Source of the DNA: Duganella sp. sic0402
GTDB lineage: Bacteria; Pseudomonadota; Gammaproteobacteria; Burkholderiales; Burkholderiaceae_D
Length of the DNA: 64,000 nt
NCBI RefSeq assembly: GCF_019219065.1
Contig: NZ_JAHUWK010000003.1
Location: 124,001 to 188,000 of the forward strand
Direction: 5' to 3'
Part shown: positions 27,201 through 35,460 of the stretch, in pieces
Layout of the letters: each line of letters starts with the position of its first letter
Numbering within the stretch: the first letter of the stretch is position 1
Made by a program: the position numbers and the translations under genes
The notes under the pieces: generated by a model
Databases searched by the model: none
Told to the model about the DNA's origin: nothing
The model's input: the letters and a program-made list of their open reading frames with translations, nothing else

Positions 27201-27554
27201 ATGACAAACCAAGTCGGCATAGACATGAACAACGATGCGGATGGCGATGATCTGCTGCAATACAATCCCAACCGCCTGCTCGATACCCTGATCGAGAACC
27301 TGCGCCTGAAAAACGACGCAGCCCTGTCGCGCGCGCTGGAAGTGGCGCCACCGGTCATCAGCAAAATCCGTCACCACCGCCTGCCGGTTGGCGCTTCGCT
27401 GCTGATCCGCATGCACGAAGTCAGCGACCTGAGCATCCGCGACCTGCGTTACCTGATGGGCGACCGCCGCAACAAGTTCCGCATCAGCGACAAGCAGTTC
27501 AAACCAAAAGAAGGTGAAACCCCAAGCGGTGGCACCAATAACAACCAGGGCTGA
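27201..27554 (+). CDS. Small HTH-like protein, function unknown
   Basis: 117 residues. The central part (about residues 25-75) reads like a Cro/XRE-type helical DNA-binding fold: NDAALSRALEVAPPVISKIRHHRLPVG places a helix-turn-helix, followed by LLIRMHEVSDLSIRDLRYLMGD. The acidic N-terminus and Gly/Asn/Gln-rich C-terminus look flexible. ATG 27201 is chosen over an in-frame ATG at 27168 because AGAAGGA lies 9 bases upstream. The gene stands alone between a long AT-rich leader and its own terminator, which suggests a separately regulated single gene. DNA binding is inferred, not proven. Confidence 0.75.
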   Translation: MTNQVGIDMNNDADGDDLLQYNPNRLLDTLIENLRLKNDAALSRALEVAPPVISKIRHHRLPVGASLLIRMHEVSDLSIRDLRYLMGDRRNKFRISDKQFKPKEGETPSGGTNNNQG

Positions 27555-27574
27555 TCCGCCCGGTTGACCCGCAG

Positions 27575-27616
27575 CGCCCTCCTCCCCGACCAGGGGACGA
27601 GGGCGTTTTGTTTTTT
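27575..27616 (+). terminator. Rho-independent terminator after the HTH-like gene
   Basis: CGCCCTC (27575-27581) pairs with GAGGGCG (27599-27605), followed by TTTTGTTTTTT. It lies 20 bases after the stop and abuts the end of the convergent cysM gene. Confidence 0.85.
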
Positions 27617-28517
27617 ACGCAGGGAAGACGCCGGTCGACAGGTAGCGGTCGCCACGGTCGCAGACGATGAACACGATGGTGGCGTTTTCCACGGTTTGCG
27701 AGATGCGCAAGGCGATCTCGCAGGCGCCGGCGGCCGAGATGCCGCAGAAAATCCCCTCTTCGGCCGCCATGCGGCGCGCCATCCGCTCGGCGGCGGCCTG
27801 CGACACCGATTCCACGCGATCAACGCGCGAACGGTCATAAATCTTCGGCAGATAGGCTTCCGGCCATTTGCGGATGCCGGGGATAGACGAACCCTCTTCC
27901 GGCTCGGCGCCGATGATCTGCACTGCCGAATTCTGTTCCTTCAGGTAGCGCGAGGTGCCCATGATGGTGCCGGTGGTGCCCATGGCGCTGACGAAGTGGG
28001 TGACCCGGCCGCCGGTGTCGCGCCAGATTTCCGGGCCGGTGCTTTCGTAATGCGCGCGCGCATTGTCCTGGTTGCCGAACTGGTCGAGGATGATGCCCTT
28101 GCCATCCTTCTGCAACTGCTCGGCCATGTCGCGCGCATATTCCATGCCGCCGGTTTTCGGCGTCAGCATGATTTGCGCGCCGTAGGCGGCCATGCTCTGG
28201 CGGCGCTCGACGCTGAGGTTTTCCGGCATCAGCAGCAGCATCTTGTAGCCACGGATGGCGGCCGCCATCGCCAGCGCAATGCCGGTATTGCCGCTGGTGG
28301 CCTCGATCAGCGTATCGCCCGGCTTGATGTCGCCGCGCTCCTCGGCGCGCATCAGCATCGACATGGCGGCGCGGTCCTTGACCGAACCGGCCGGGTTATT
28401 GCCTTCCAGCTTGCCCAGGATGATGTTGTTGCGGGCCGCCGCCTCGGCGCCGGGCAGGCGCACCAGCTGCACCAGGGGCGTGTTGCCGATCGTATCTTGC
28501 AGAGTCTTGTAAGCCAT
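27615..28517 (-). CDS. cysM: Cysteine synthase B (O-acetylserine sulfhydrylase)
   Basis: 300-residue PLP enzyme making cysteine from O-acetylserine and sulfide or thiosulfate. The PLP lysine is Lys47 in NNPAGSVKDR; TSGNTG binds the substrate carboxylate and GTTGTIMG the PLP phosphate. The ARRYL-type segment and C-terminus (FIVCDRGDRYLSTGVF) point to CysM rather than CysK. It is convergent with the HTH-like gene and divergent from the FAD oxidoreductase (123-base gap). Confidence 0.95.
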   Translation of the reverse strand: MAYKTLQDTIGNTPLVQLVRLPGAEAAARNNIILGKLEGNNPAGSVKDRAAMSMLMRAEERGDIKPGDTLIEATSGNTGIALAMAAAIRGYKMLLLMPENLSVERRQSMAAYGAQIMLTPKTGGMEYARDMAEQLQKDGKGIILDQFGNQDNARAHYESTGPEIWRDTGGRVTHFVSAMGTTGTIMGTSRYLKEQNSAVQIIGAEPEEGSSIPGIRKWPEAYLPKIYDRSRVDRVESVSQAAAERMARRMAAEEGIFCGISAAGACEIALRISQTVENATIVFIVCDRGDRYLSTGVFPA

Positions 28518-28640
28518 CGTGTTCTTGTTGGAGTCGCCAAAACAACCATTTTAGCCGAGTTGCGCCAAGGCGGCCCACAGACCCCGCCGCATACGCTAGA
28601 CTGGCAACACTCGTGCAACCAGCTTCATACCGGAATCGCC

Positions 28641-30410
28641 ATGTCTACCTCTACCGCAGAACTGCTCCCTGAAGAAACGCCGGACGAACCGGCGCCCTCG
28701 TCCGCGCTCAACCTGGAGCAGCGCAGCCACCAGATTTTCCCCACGCTGAGCGCCACCGACATCCGCCACATGCAGCGCTTCGGCCATGTGGTGTGCTTCA
28801 AGAATGGCGAGGTGATTTTCGCCGCCGGCAAGACCAGCTTCGGCCTGATGCTGGTGCTCAAGGGTGGCATTGAAGTCAACCGCTATGACGGTCTTGGCAA
28901 CACCTCGTATGTGACCACCCACCTGCCCGGCCAGTTCAGCGGCGAGGTAGCGCAGCTGTCGGGCCGGCCGGCGCTGGGCAACGGCCATGCGGTCGGCGAC
29001 GTGGAAGTGCTGGTGGTGCCGTCGGAATCGCTGCGCCAGCTGCTGGTCGCGCACGCCGAGCTGGGCGAGCGCATCGTGCGCGCGCTGATACTGCGCCGTG
29101 TCGGCCTGATCGAGCAGGCCTCGGGCGGACCGGTGATTGTCGGGCCGCGCGGCCATGGGCGCATCCATACGCTGCAAACTTTCCTGCAAGCCAATGGCCA
29201 TCCGCACATCGTGCTTGATCCCGAGCATGAGCGCCAGGCGGCCGACCTGATGGAACACTATCAGCCCAAGCCGGAGGACCTGCCGCTGGTGGTGTGCCCG
29301 GACGGCGCGGTCAAGAAAAACCCCAGCGTGGTCGATATCGGCCGCTGCCTGGGCATGCTGCCGGAGCTGGATACCGACAAGGTATGGGATGTGATCGTGG
29401 TTGGCGCGGGGCCGGCCGGCCTGGCGACAGCGGTGTATGCGGCATCGGAAGGCCTGTCGGTACTGGCGCTGGAAACCCGCGCCTACGGCGGCCAGGCCGG
29501 CGCCAGCGCGCGCATCGAAAACTATCTCGGCTTCCCGACCGGCGTTTCCGGCCGCGCGCTGGCTGGCCGTGCTTATGTGCAGGCGCAGAAGTTCGGCGTG
29601 GAGGTGGCGATACCGGCGCCGGCCGGGCGGCTGATCTGCGACACCTATCCGCTGCAGGTGGAAATGTGCGGCAGCCTGCAACGCCTGCAGGCCAAGACCG
29701 TGGTACTGTCGTGCGGCGCACGCTATCGCCGGCCGTCGCTGGCCAATCTGAAACAGTTCGAGGGCAAGGGCGTCTACTACTGGGCCTCGCCGGTGGAAGC
29801 CAAGCTGTGCAAGACCGAGGAAATTATCCTGGTCGGCGGCGGCAACTCGGCGGGCCAGGCGGCGGTGTTCCTGTCCGGCTATGCGTCCAAGGTGCATATG
29901 CTGATACGCAAGGACAGCCTGTCGTCCACCATGTCCAGCTACCTGATCGAACGCATCCAGGCCACGCCGAATATCGAGCTGCACACCTGCACCGAAATCG
30001 TCGCGCTGGAAGGCGATGAGGACGGTTTGCGTCAGGTGCGCGTGCGCGATGCGCGTGTCGGCGAGGAGCGCGATTACGATGTGTGCCGCGTGTTCCTGTT
30101 CATCGGCGCCGATCCGAACACCGGCTGGCTGGAAGACTGCGGCGTGGACGTCGACGACCATGGCTTCATCCGCACCGGCTTCGATGTGACCAAGGCGCAG
30201 TGCAAGGCCAACTTCGCCAACGGCGTCTATCCGCGCGACCTGCCGGCGCGCGCGGCGCTGGAAACCAGCGTACCGGGCGTGTTCGCCATCGGCGACGTGC
30301 GCGCCACCTCGACCAAGCGCGTCGCCGCCGCCGTCGGCGAAGGCGCAGCGGTGGTGTCGCAAATCCACCAGTTCCTGGCTAACTTGCCGTTGGACAAGGT
30401 GAGGACATAG
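28641..30410 (+). CDS. FAD-dependent oxidoreductase with cyclic-nucleotide-binding domain
   Basis: 589 residues in three parts: a cNMP-binding/CAP-effector-like domain (about 25-150), a thioredoxin-fold-like stretch (about 165-240, QTFLQANGHPHIVLDPE) and a thioredoxin-reductase-like module (about 248-589) with VVGAGPAGLATAVYAA, the NADPH site VGGGNSAGQAA and the late FAIGDVRA FAD motif. The redox CxxC of true thioredoxin reductases is not found at its usual place, so it is probably not a disulfide reductase of the classical kind. The frame is open back to 27564, but that portion is antisense to cysM; ATG 28641 is preferred. The function may be to link a small-molecule signal to flavin chemistry. 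Confidence 0.85.
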   Translation: MSTSTAELLPEETPDEPAPSSALNLEQRSHQIFPTLSATDIRHMQRFGHVVCFKNGEVIFAAGKTSFGLMLVLKGGIEVNRYDGLGNTSYVTTHLPGQFSGEVAQLSGRPALGNGHAVGDVEVLVVPSESLRQLLVAHAELGERIVRALILRRVGLIEQASGGPVIVGPRGHGRIHTLQTFLQANGHPHIVLDPEHERQAADLMEHYQPKPEDLPLVVCPDGAVKKNPSVVDIGRCLGMLPELDTDKVWDVIVVGAGPAGLATAVYAASEGLSVLALETRAYGGQAGASARIENYLGFPTGVSGRALAGRAYVQAQKFGVEVAIPAPAGRLICDTYPLQVEMCGSLQRLQAKTVVLSCGARYRRPSLANLKQFEGKGVYYWASPVEAKLCKTEEIILVGGGNSAGQAAVFLSGYASKVHMLIRKDSLSSTMSSYLIERIQATPNIELHTCTEIVALEGDEDGLRQVRVRDARVGEERDYDVCRVFLFIGADPNTGWLEDCGVDVDDHGFIRTGFDVTKAQCKANFANGVYPRDLPARAALETSVPGVFAIGDVRATSTKRVAAAVGEGAAVVSQIHQFLANLPLDKVRT

Positions 30411-30447
30411 GGAGGGGGAACCTAGTACCACCCCGTGCGGGAAACTG

Positions 30448-30562
30448 TCTCTTTTGGCGTTCTCTTTTTGTCTCTTTTTCTCTCTTTTGAACTCTTCCCG
30501 CGTTTGTCGGTCCAAGAGACAGAAAGAGAAGAAAAGAGAACGAAAGAGAAGGAGAAAAGAGA
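30448..30562. repeat. Imperfect inverted repeat of pyrimidine and purine tracts
   Basis: A CT-rich arm (30448-30488, built from TCTCTTTT-like units) is followed by 25 bases of mixed sequence and then a GA-rich arm (30514-30562). Read as reverse complement, the second arm aligns with the first over about 40 bases with scattered mismatches. The GA arm contains AAGGAG (30549-30554), the ribosome site for the gene at 30563, so a long imperfect hairpin could mask it. Confidence 0.7.
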
Positions 30563-31168
30563 ATGATTCCCGCACACCCTGAGCACACACTACCCCCGCC
30601 TATACTCCCGGAAATGATTTATGCCGAGCTGTGCAATTATTTGCGTGACAGCGGCAGCACGCTCTCGCCGAGCGAGGCACTGATCAAGGCAGTGCAAGCG
30701 TGGATCGCCCAAAGCCGCGCCGACGCCCTGCCCGCGCGCGGTTATCAATGGAAGCAACTCTTCCATCCTGAGGGCACACGCTTACGCATGCGCGTCATCG
30801 AAAGCTGGCACAGCGCCGCCATCGTCGGCGACGACTTGATCTACAAAGGCAGCGCCGTCTCTCCGCATCAGATGGCCAAGGAAGCCATCGGCGACGGCCG
30901 CAACGCCTGGCGCGAGATCTGGGTGCTGTTCCCCGGCCACAAGGACTGGGCCAACGCAGGCAAGCTGCGCGCGCAGTTCCTCAAACACGTGGCAAAAATT
31001 CCGCCCACGCCGGCGGAAGCGATGACTGTAGCCGCGAAAGCCATGAGCGACGCGCTCAGCACTGCGCTGACACTGGTCGCACATGCTAACCACCAAGCCC
31101 AGAACACGCTCGAACGCCGCCTGCCCAAGTACCGGCGGGCATGGGACACCTTTGATGATGTCGAATAG
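30563..31168 (+). CDS. Hypothetical protein (201 aa)
   Basis: Unrecognised soluble protein. The N-terminal third (IYAELCNYLRDSGSTLSPSEALIKAVQAWI) looks like a small helical segment, the middle contains GYQWKQLFHPEGTRLRM and a Trp-rich stretch (NAWREIWVLFPGHKDW), and the C-terminus is helical and basic. It has no signal peptide or membrane helix. The start is set by AAGGAG 8 bases upstream, although an internal ATG at 30614 is also possible. Its leader is the purine/pyrimidine inverted repeat described separately. It is convergent with the metallo-hydrolase gene, 8 bases apart. Function unknown. Confidence 0.75.
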   Translation: MIPAHPEHTLPPPILPEMIYAELCNYLRDSGSTLSPSEALIKAVQAWIAQSRADALPARGYQWKQLFHPEGTRLRMRVIESWHSAAIVGDDLIYKGSAVSPHQMAKEAIGDGRNAWREIWVLFPGHKDWANAGKLRAQFLKHVAKIPPTPAEAMTVAAKAMSDALSTALTLVAHANHQAQNTLERRLPKYRRAWDTFDDVE

Positions 31169-31176
31169 GGCTAGCC

Positions 31177-32490
31177 TTATTCTGCGCGCGCCTTGATGCG
31201 TTTGAGCTGTGCGGCCTGGTAGGCTGCGAAAGCGTCGTCGAACAAAGTGCGGATCAGCGGATCGTCAACGATATCGGCATCGGCCGGCGCGCCGTTGATG
31301 CGCATGTACATGCTGGTCAGCGACTCGCCCAGGGCCAGTCCGGCATACAGCTTGGCGATGGGGATTTCGGTGCTCCAGGTTGGCGCCTCGTCGCCATCGC
31401 TCAAGGCAATGCTGTCGCCGTGGATCTGGTAGCGGAACTGCTGCACGGTACCGGCATGATCGTAGACCGACAGCTGCCACACGCACGGCGTGGCGAAGTA
31501 GCTGTCTTCCGGCAGTTCCATATCTTCGTAGCGCGCCAGCAGGCCGCTACGGCAAAAGTCCAGCACCAGCGCGGTCTGCTCCGGCGTCAGCGGCGCGAAG
31601 TGGCGCGCAATGTCGGCCGTCTCCGGCGGCACAATATCCGGCTGATAATCATAGTCCACATTCTGCTCGCCAACCGGCAGCACCCACGACAGCGGCGTAG
31701 ACGGCGTCAGCGTGGCAGCGTTCAACTCCACCGACACCGACGGATTCAAGCGCACCACCTGCGCCGATGGCAGCCATTCGCCCACCGCCTGCGCGAACTG
31801 GCGATAAGTGATAGGGAACAGCGCATGGTTGTACCACGACCACGGTTCTTGCTGGAACTGGCAGGAACTCGGCACCACATAGCGCGGCGCCAGCGCCTGC
31901 AATTGCTCCGGCCACTCTTCCGGCAACGCCACCGGGCCGCGCTCGGCGCGCGACGGCGCGATCACATCCACTTCGCGCATGGTCTGGAATGGCCACAGCA
32001 CCATATCCCACGGCGCGTATAGCTTGAGCTGCTGCAGCGTCTCCGGGTCCATCCACGAATCGACTACATTTAGCACATTCAGCCCCTCAGCGCGGATATG
32101 GAACATCGAATCCACGTCCGCCTCCAGCGCGCGGCGCGGGATCACTTCGATGTCGCCCACCTGCACCGGCACATCCAGCGCCAGCGGCTGCACGTGGACA
32201 AAGCCCAGTTCACGTATCATCGCGAACAATTCATCGAACAGGCAATACAGATAGATCGGCGTGGAGCGGTCCAGCAAGTCCAGGCTCTCCAACGAGCAGT
32301 GGTCGTCATGGAAGTGCGAGATAAACACAGCGTCCGGCCGCAGCGCGCGGATCTGCGCCAGATCGAAACGGGCATCGGGAAAAGCGTGGCAATTTCTGCT
32401 GAACGGATTTTCAAACACCGGGTCAAATAGAATCTGCGTGCCGCCGCTTTCAATCGCGTAGCCAGCGTGGAGGATGCGGGAGATTTTCAT
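31177..32490 (-). CDS. MBL-fold metallo-hydrolase
   Basis: 437 residues. The N-terminal half is a metallo-beta-lactamase fold resembling UlaG-like hydrolases: it begins MKISRILHAGYAIE, has the metal motif HxHxDH as HFHDDH (residues 59-64), and further candidate ligands in the first 250 residues. The C-terminal ~180 residues are not recognised and contain WSTEIPIAKLYAGL. The start at 32490 fits the fold better than an upstream in-frame ATG at 32511, though neither has a strong ribosome site. It lies 99 bases after the last gene of the paralogue array on the same strand; a functional link is not evident. Confidence 0.8.
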   Translation of the reverse strand: MKISRILHAGYAIESGGTQILFDPVFENPFSRNCHAFPDARFDLAQIRALRPDAVFISHFHDDHCSLESLDLLDRSTPIYLYCLFDELFAMIRELGFVHVQPLALDVPVQVGDIEVIPRRALEADVDSMFHIRAEGLNVLNVVDSWMDPETLQQLKLYAPWDMVLWPFQTMREVDVIAPSRAERGPVALPEEWPEQLQALAPRYVVPSSCQFQQEPWSWYNHALFPITYRQFAQAVGEWLPSAQVVRLNPSVSVELNAATLTPSTPLSWVLPVGEQNVDYDYQPDIVPPETADIARHFAPLTPEQTALVLDFCRSGLLARYEDMELPEDSYFATPCVWQLSVYDHAGTVQQFRYQIHGDSIALSDGDEAPTWSTEIPIAKLYAGLALGESLTSMYMRINGAPADADIVDDPLIRTLFDDAFAAYQAAQLKRIKARAE

Positions 32491-32589
32491 AGCCCACATC
32501 ATCTCATGCACAGCGCCGCTTGCGCCAGTTCAAACTCCATCGCTGCCTGACAAGAAAACGCTTCTGTGTAGTAATGCTTCGACAGTACG

Positions 32590-33198
32590 TTATGTATGGA
32601 ACAGGATGCGCTCGTTTTTCAGCTTCCGGCGAAGCGAACGATCAATTAACAAAAGCTGTGGCGGATAGCGGTAGGCATTGGCGCCATCTGTCTTGTCGAT
32701 CATGATGACCCATGCCAAGACACTGTCGCCCTGCTGCATGAACACCAGCCGCTGGCGGGTGCTCAAGGCTTCGGCATAGGGAAAATCAGGCGCCAGCGCA
32801 GCCATCAGCGCCAGATTGGCTGGCGGAGCCATCATGCCGTTATCGTCGCAGTCCACCACAATGCGATGATCGGGCTCGTAAAGATGACGCCAGTAAGGTG
32901 AATCGAACGCCAGCGGCACGCTATTATTACGCACCGGCGCCTCGCCCTGCTTGGGAAAAATGTACATCGGCGGCGTTAGCGTACAACGCGCCATCGACTC
33001 GACATACCAGTTGTGTTGGTCGCGATAAATTTCAAAGTCTACGTGGCGGTTTTCACTTTCCAGCAAATGCATCGCCACCGTGTCCGCCACCATATCCAAA
33101 GGCGCAGCATTGGTTTGGACCGACAGGCGCCCCACGTGCAGATAATTGCGGTATCCGGTCAAACCGAGACGTCGCGAGACATCTGCCAACAGGCTCAC
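32590..33198 (-). pseudogene. Paralogue copy 4, C-terminal fragment
   Basis: 202 residues matching the C-terminal domain of the intact copies: GYRNYLHVGRLSV, the Trp-containing WYVESMARCTLTPP, APVRN, APDFPYAEALSTRQRLVFMQQGD and YRYPPQLLLIDRSLRRKL. It begins with GTG in a GTGA overlap with the stop of the N-terminal fragment. It stops right after ILFHT, so about 35-50 C-terminal residues present in the intact copies are missing and are not found in other frames downstream. This is best read as a decayed copy, although a two-protein version made by translational coupling cannot be excluded. Confidence 0.7.
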
Positions 33199-33452
33199 CT
33201 CATTGGAATATTAAGTTCTCCAAATGGCAGGGCGATCCGCTGCCTCAGTTGCTCCGCCATGTAGGCACGGCCCAAGGCATTGATCAACGGTTCCGGCAGA
33301 TGCTCCCGCATCCAGACTTCGCTTGTATAAAAGGCACGCCAGCCATCCTTGATATCCTGTTCTGTCAACGCCAGCAGATGCCCCACCAATTCTTCAGCGT
33401 GCGCAGTCAACAAGGCGCGCAATCGCTCAGCCACCGCCTGGCGGTCAAGCAT
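33195..33452 (-). pseudogene. Paralogue copy 4, N-terminal fragment
   Basis: 85 residues matching the N-terminal domain of the paralogue family (LRALLTAHAEELVGHLLAL, DIKDGWRAFYTSEVWMREHLPEPLINALGRAYMAEQLR). It starts at ATG 33452 with AGGAG 9 bases upstream and overlaps the end of copy 3 by 8 bases. Compared with copy 1, the linker between this fragment and the next is of nearly the same total length, which suggests a recent small frameshift at the junction rather than an ancient two-gene arrangement. Confidence 0.7.
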
Positions 33453-34422
33453 GATGCAGCTCCTGCCCAAGATAGGGCCGATAAATGTCGATGAGTTTGC
33501 GGCAACGCGGCAGATGGAACAGCAATTCGGTTTCCAGCCCCTGCGGCCCTTTGGCAAAACTGGGAAATTGTTTGCCGATTACATTCTGAAAAATAATATG
33601 CTCATCCCTGAGCTTCCTCTTGTGCTGTCGCCTGATCAAAATAAGCTGTGGCGGATAGCGAAAATCCGTGCTGCCTCCGGTTTTATCAATCATCAAAGCC
33701 CACGCCAGCTGCCCCTCGCCTTGCCGGACAAAGACCAGGCGCTTGGTGGTGCTCATCTCGGCAGCGTAAGGAAAATCGGGCGCCAGATGCCGCATCAGTT
33801 TCAGTGTCCACTCCGGCTTGACCAGCGCCGGGTAATCGTCAGCGTGCATGACCATGGACCAGCGTACCGGATAAACCGCACGCCAGTAATGACCATCGTT
33901 ACGCAAAGGCAAGGCCGGATTGCGCACAGGCGTCACATCGTCACTCAACACGCCCATCTGTGGCGGCGCTAGCGTCGCCTTCTGAAGTGCTTCAGCATAC
34001 CAATTTTCCTGCTGTGACTGCACCTCAAACAGCATGTGCTGCTGTGCTTCCTCCAGTTTCTGCAGGACCACCTGATCCGCCACCTGATCCCAGGCAGGGG
34101 CTGCTGACCAGCCTTCAAGACTGAGGGGGCCGGGCGCCAGATAATTTCTATAGCCCTGTCCACTTGGTGGCGGAACGCAGCACTCCTGACCTGACGGAGA
34201 GCCGATGGCCGCGCGCAATTGCTCCACCATATACGCACGCCCCGCCGCATTAATCAGTGGCGCGGGAAGATGCCGCGCGAACCAGAGTTCCCTGGCATAG
34301 AAAGCACGCCAGCCCGCTTCCAGGTCCTGCGCCATCAGTGCCTGCATGTGTTCGAACAACCGCTCCGCCTGTGCCGCCATGGCCGTGCAAACCTGCTTTC
34401 TGATGATATCGATATCCAGCAT
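33445..34422 (-). CDS. Paralogue copy 3, candidate immunity protein
   Basis: 325 residues, uninterrupted. Two parts: an N-terminal helical domain (about 1-75) with GWRAFYARELWFARHLPAPLIN and YMVEQLRAAI, then a ~235-residue domain with GYRNYLAPG, NWYAEALQKATLAPP, PVRNPALPL, LAPDFPYAAEMSTTKRLVF, WALMIDKTGG and FRYPPQLILIRR. It ends LLFHLPRCRKLIDIYRPYL. There is no signal peptide or obvious membrane segment, so a cytoplasmic protein is expected. I do not recognise the family. Position downstream of an Rhs-type gene, in tandem with three relatives, suggests an immunity role. Confidence 0.8.
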   Translation of the reverse strand: MLDIDIIRKQVCTAMAAQAERLFEHMQALMAQDLEAGWRAFYARELWFARHLPAPLINAAGRAYMVEQLRAAIGSPSGQECCVPPPSGQGYRNYLAPGPLSLEGWSAAPAWDQVADQVVLQKLEEAQQHMLFEVQSQQENWYAEALQKATLAPPQMGVLSDDVTPVRNPALPLRNDGHYWRAVYPVRWSMVMHADDYPALVKPEWTLKLMRHLAPDFPYAAEMSTTKRLVFVRQGEGQLAWALMIDKTGGSTDFRYPPQLILIRRQHKRKLRDEHIIFQNVIGKQFPSFAKGPQGLETELLFHLPRCRKLIDIYRPYLGQELHHA

Positions 34423-34468
34423 GAGCGCTTCACGTTCTCAAAAATAATCTCGTATGCCCATATTTTCG

Positions 34469-35460
34469 CTAGCGAGGCAACTTCTCAAGGTACGGTTGAT
34501 AAATGCCAATCAGCTTACGGCTACGGGGAATATGGAACAGTAGCTCCACCTCCATGCCGCGCCGCGTGCTGGCATAACTCGGGAACCAGGTGCGGATCGC
34601 ATTGGTAAAAATAATGTGCTCATCCTTGAGCTTTTTCTTCTGCTGGCGATCGACAGGATCAACTGCGGCGGATAGCGGAAATCCCGGCTATTGCTGGTTT
34701 TGTCGATCATCAGCGCCCACGCCGGCTCGCCCTCGCCCTGCTGGACGAAAATCAGCCGTTTCGCCGTGCTCAGTAGCGGAGAATAGGGAAAGTGCGGTGC
34801 GATATGGCGCATCAGGTCCAGATGCAGCTCCGGCGTGGTTCGAGCCGGCATGTCTTCCGGATAGGTCGGCATATGCCAGCCCAGCGGGTAGACAGCAAAC
34901 CAATACTTACCATCTTTTGCCAACGGAGTCACCGGGTCACGCACTGGCGCCACCTCCTCATCGGTGATACCCAGCGGTGGCGCGGTCAACGCTCCGCGCT
35001 GACTTACCTCCACATGCCATTTGCGCGCATTCACTGTGGTCTCGTACCACATATGCCGGTGCGCCTGTTCAAGCTGTTTTGTCACCACCGCATCGGCTAC
35101 CTGATCCAGCACCAGCGCATTGGGGCCTTCCATGATGGTCAGCGCGCCGATATCAAGGAAGTTACGATAGCCTTCGCGCATCTGTGGTTCTCGCATAAAG
35201 CGCGCCAGAAAGTCTGACTGGTAATCGCTGCGGTCCGCTCCTTGCCTTCACCAGATGGCCTCGCGCAGACGCTCGACCATGTACTGCCGTCCAAGGTCAT
35301 TGATCAGGGGGGGCGGCAGCCACACCTCCCTGGCATAAAACACACGCCAGCCTTGCGCCAGATCTTGCTCAATCAGCGCCAGCATGTGGTCAAACAACGA
35401 TACTGCCTGCTCCTCCAACAGAGCGCGCAACCGCTGACCAACGACGCCGATATCCCTCAT
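34469..35460 (-). pseudogene. Paralogue copy 2, broken by a stop codon and a frameshift
   Basis: Homologous throughout to copies 1 and 3 but interrupted twice. A TGA at 35248-35250 stands exactly where copy 1 has Arg after the LREAIW motif; the frame continues unchanged after it and the next landmark, GYRNFLDIG, is at the same distance as in copy 1. Around 34651-34660, after RYPPQLIL, a one-base loss (or equivalent) shifts the frame; in the corrected frame the family C-terminus (KLKDEHIIF, ELLFHIPRSRKLIGIYQPYL) follows to a TAG at 34469. The start overlaps the copy 1 stop as ATGA. Sequencing error could explain one lesion, less easily both. Confidence 0.8.

Noticed and set aside
27564..28640. 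In-frame upstream extension of the FAD oxidoreductase
   Set aside because: It is antisense to cysM, and family-like sequence begins only after ATG 28641.
30448..30562. Terminal inverted repeats of a mobile element
   Set aside because: No transposase frame lies between or near the arms and no target-site duplication was seen.
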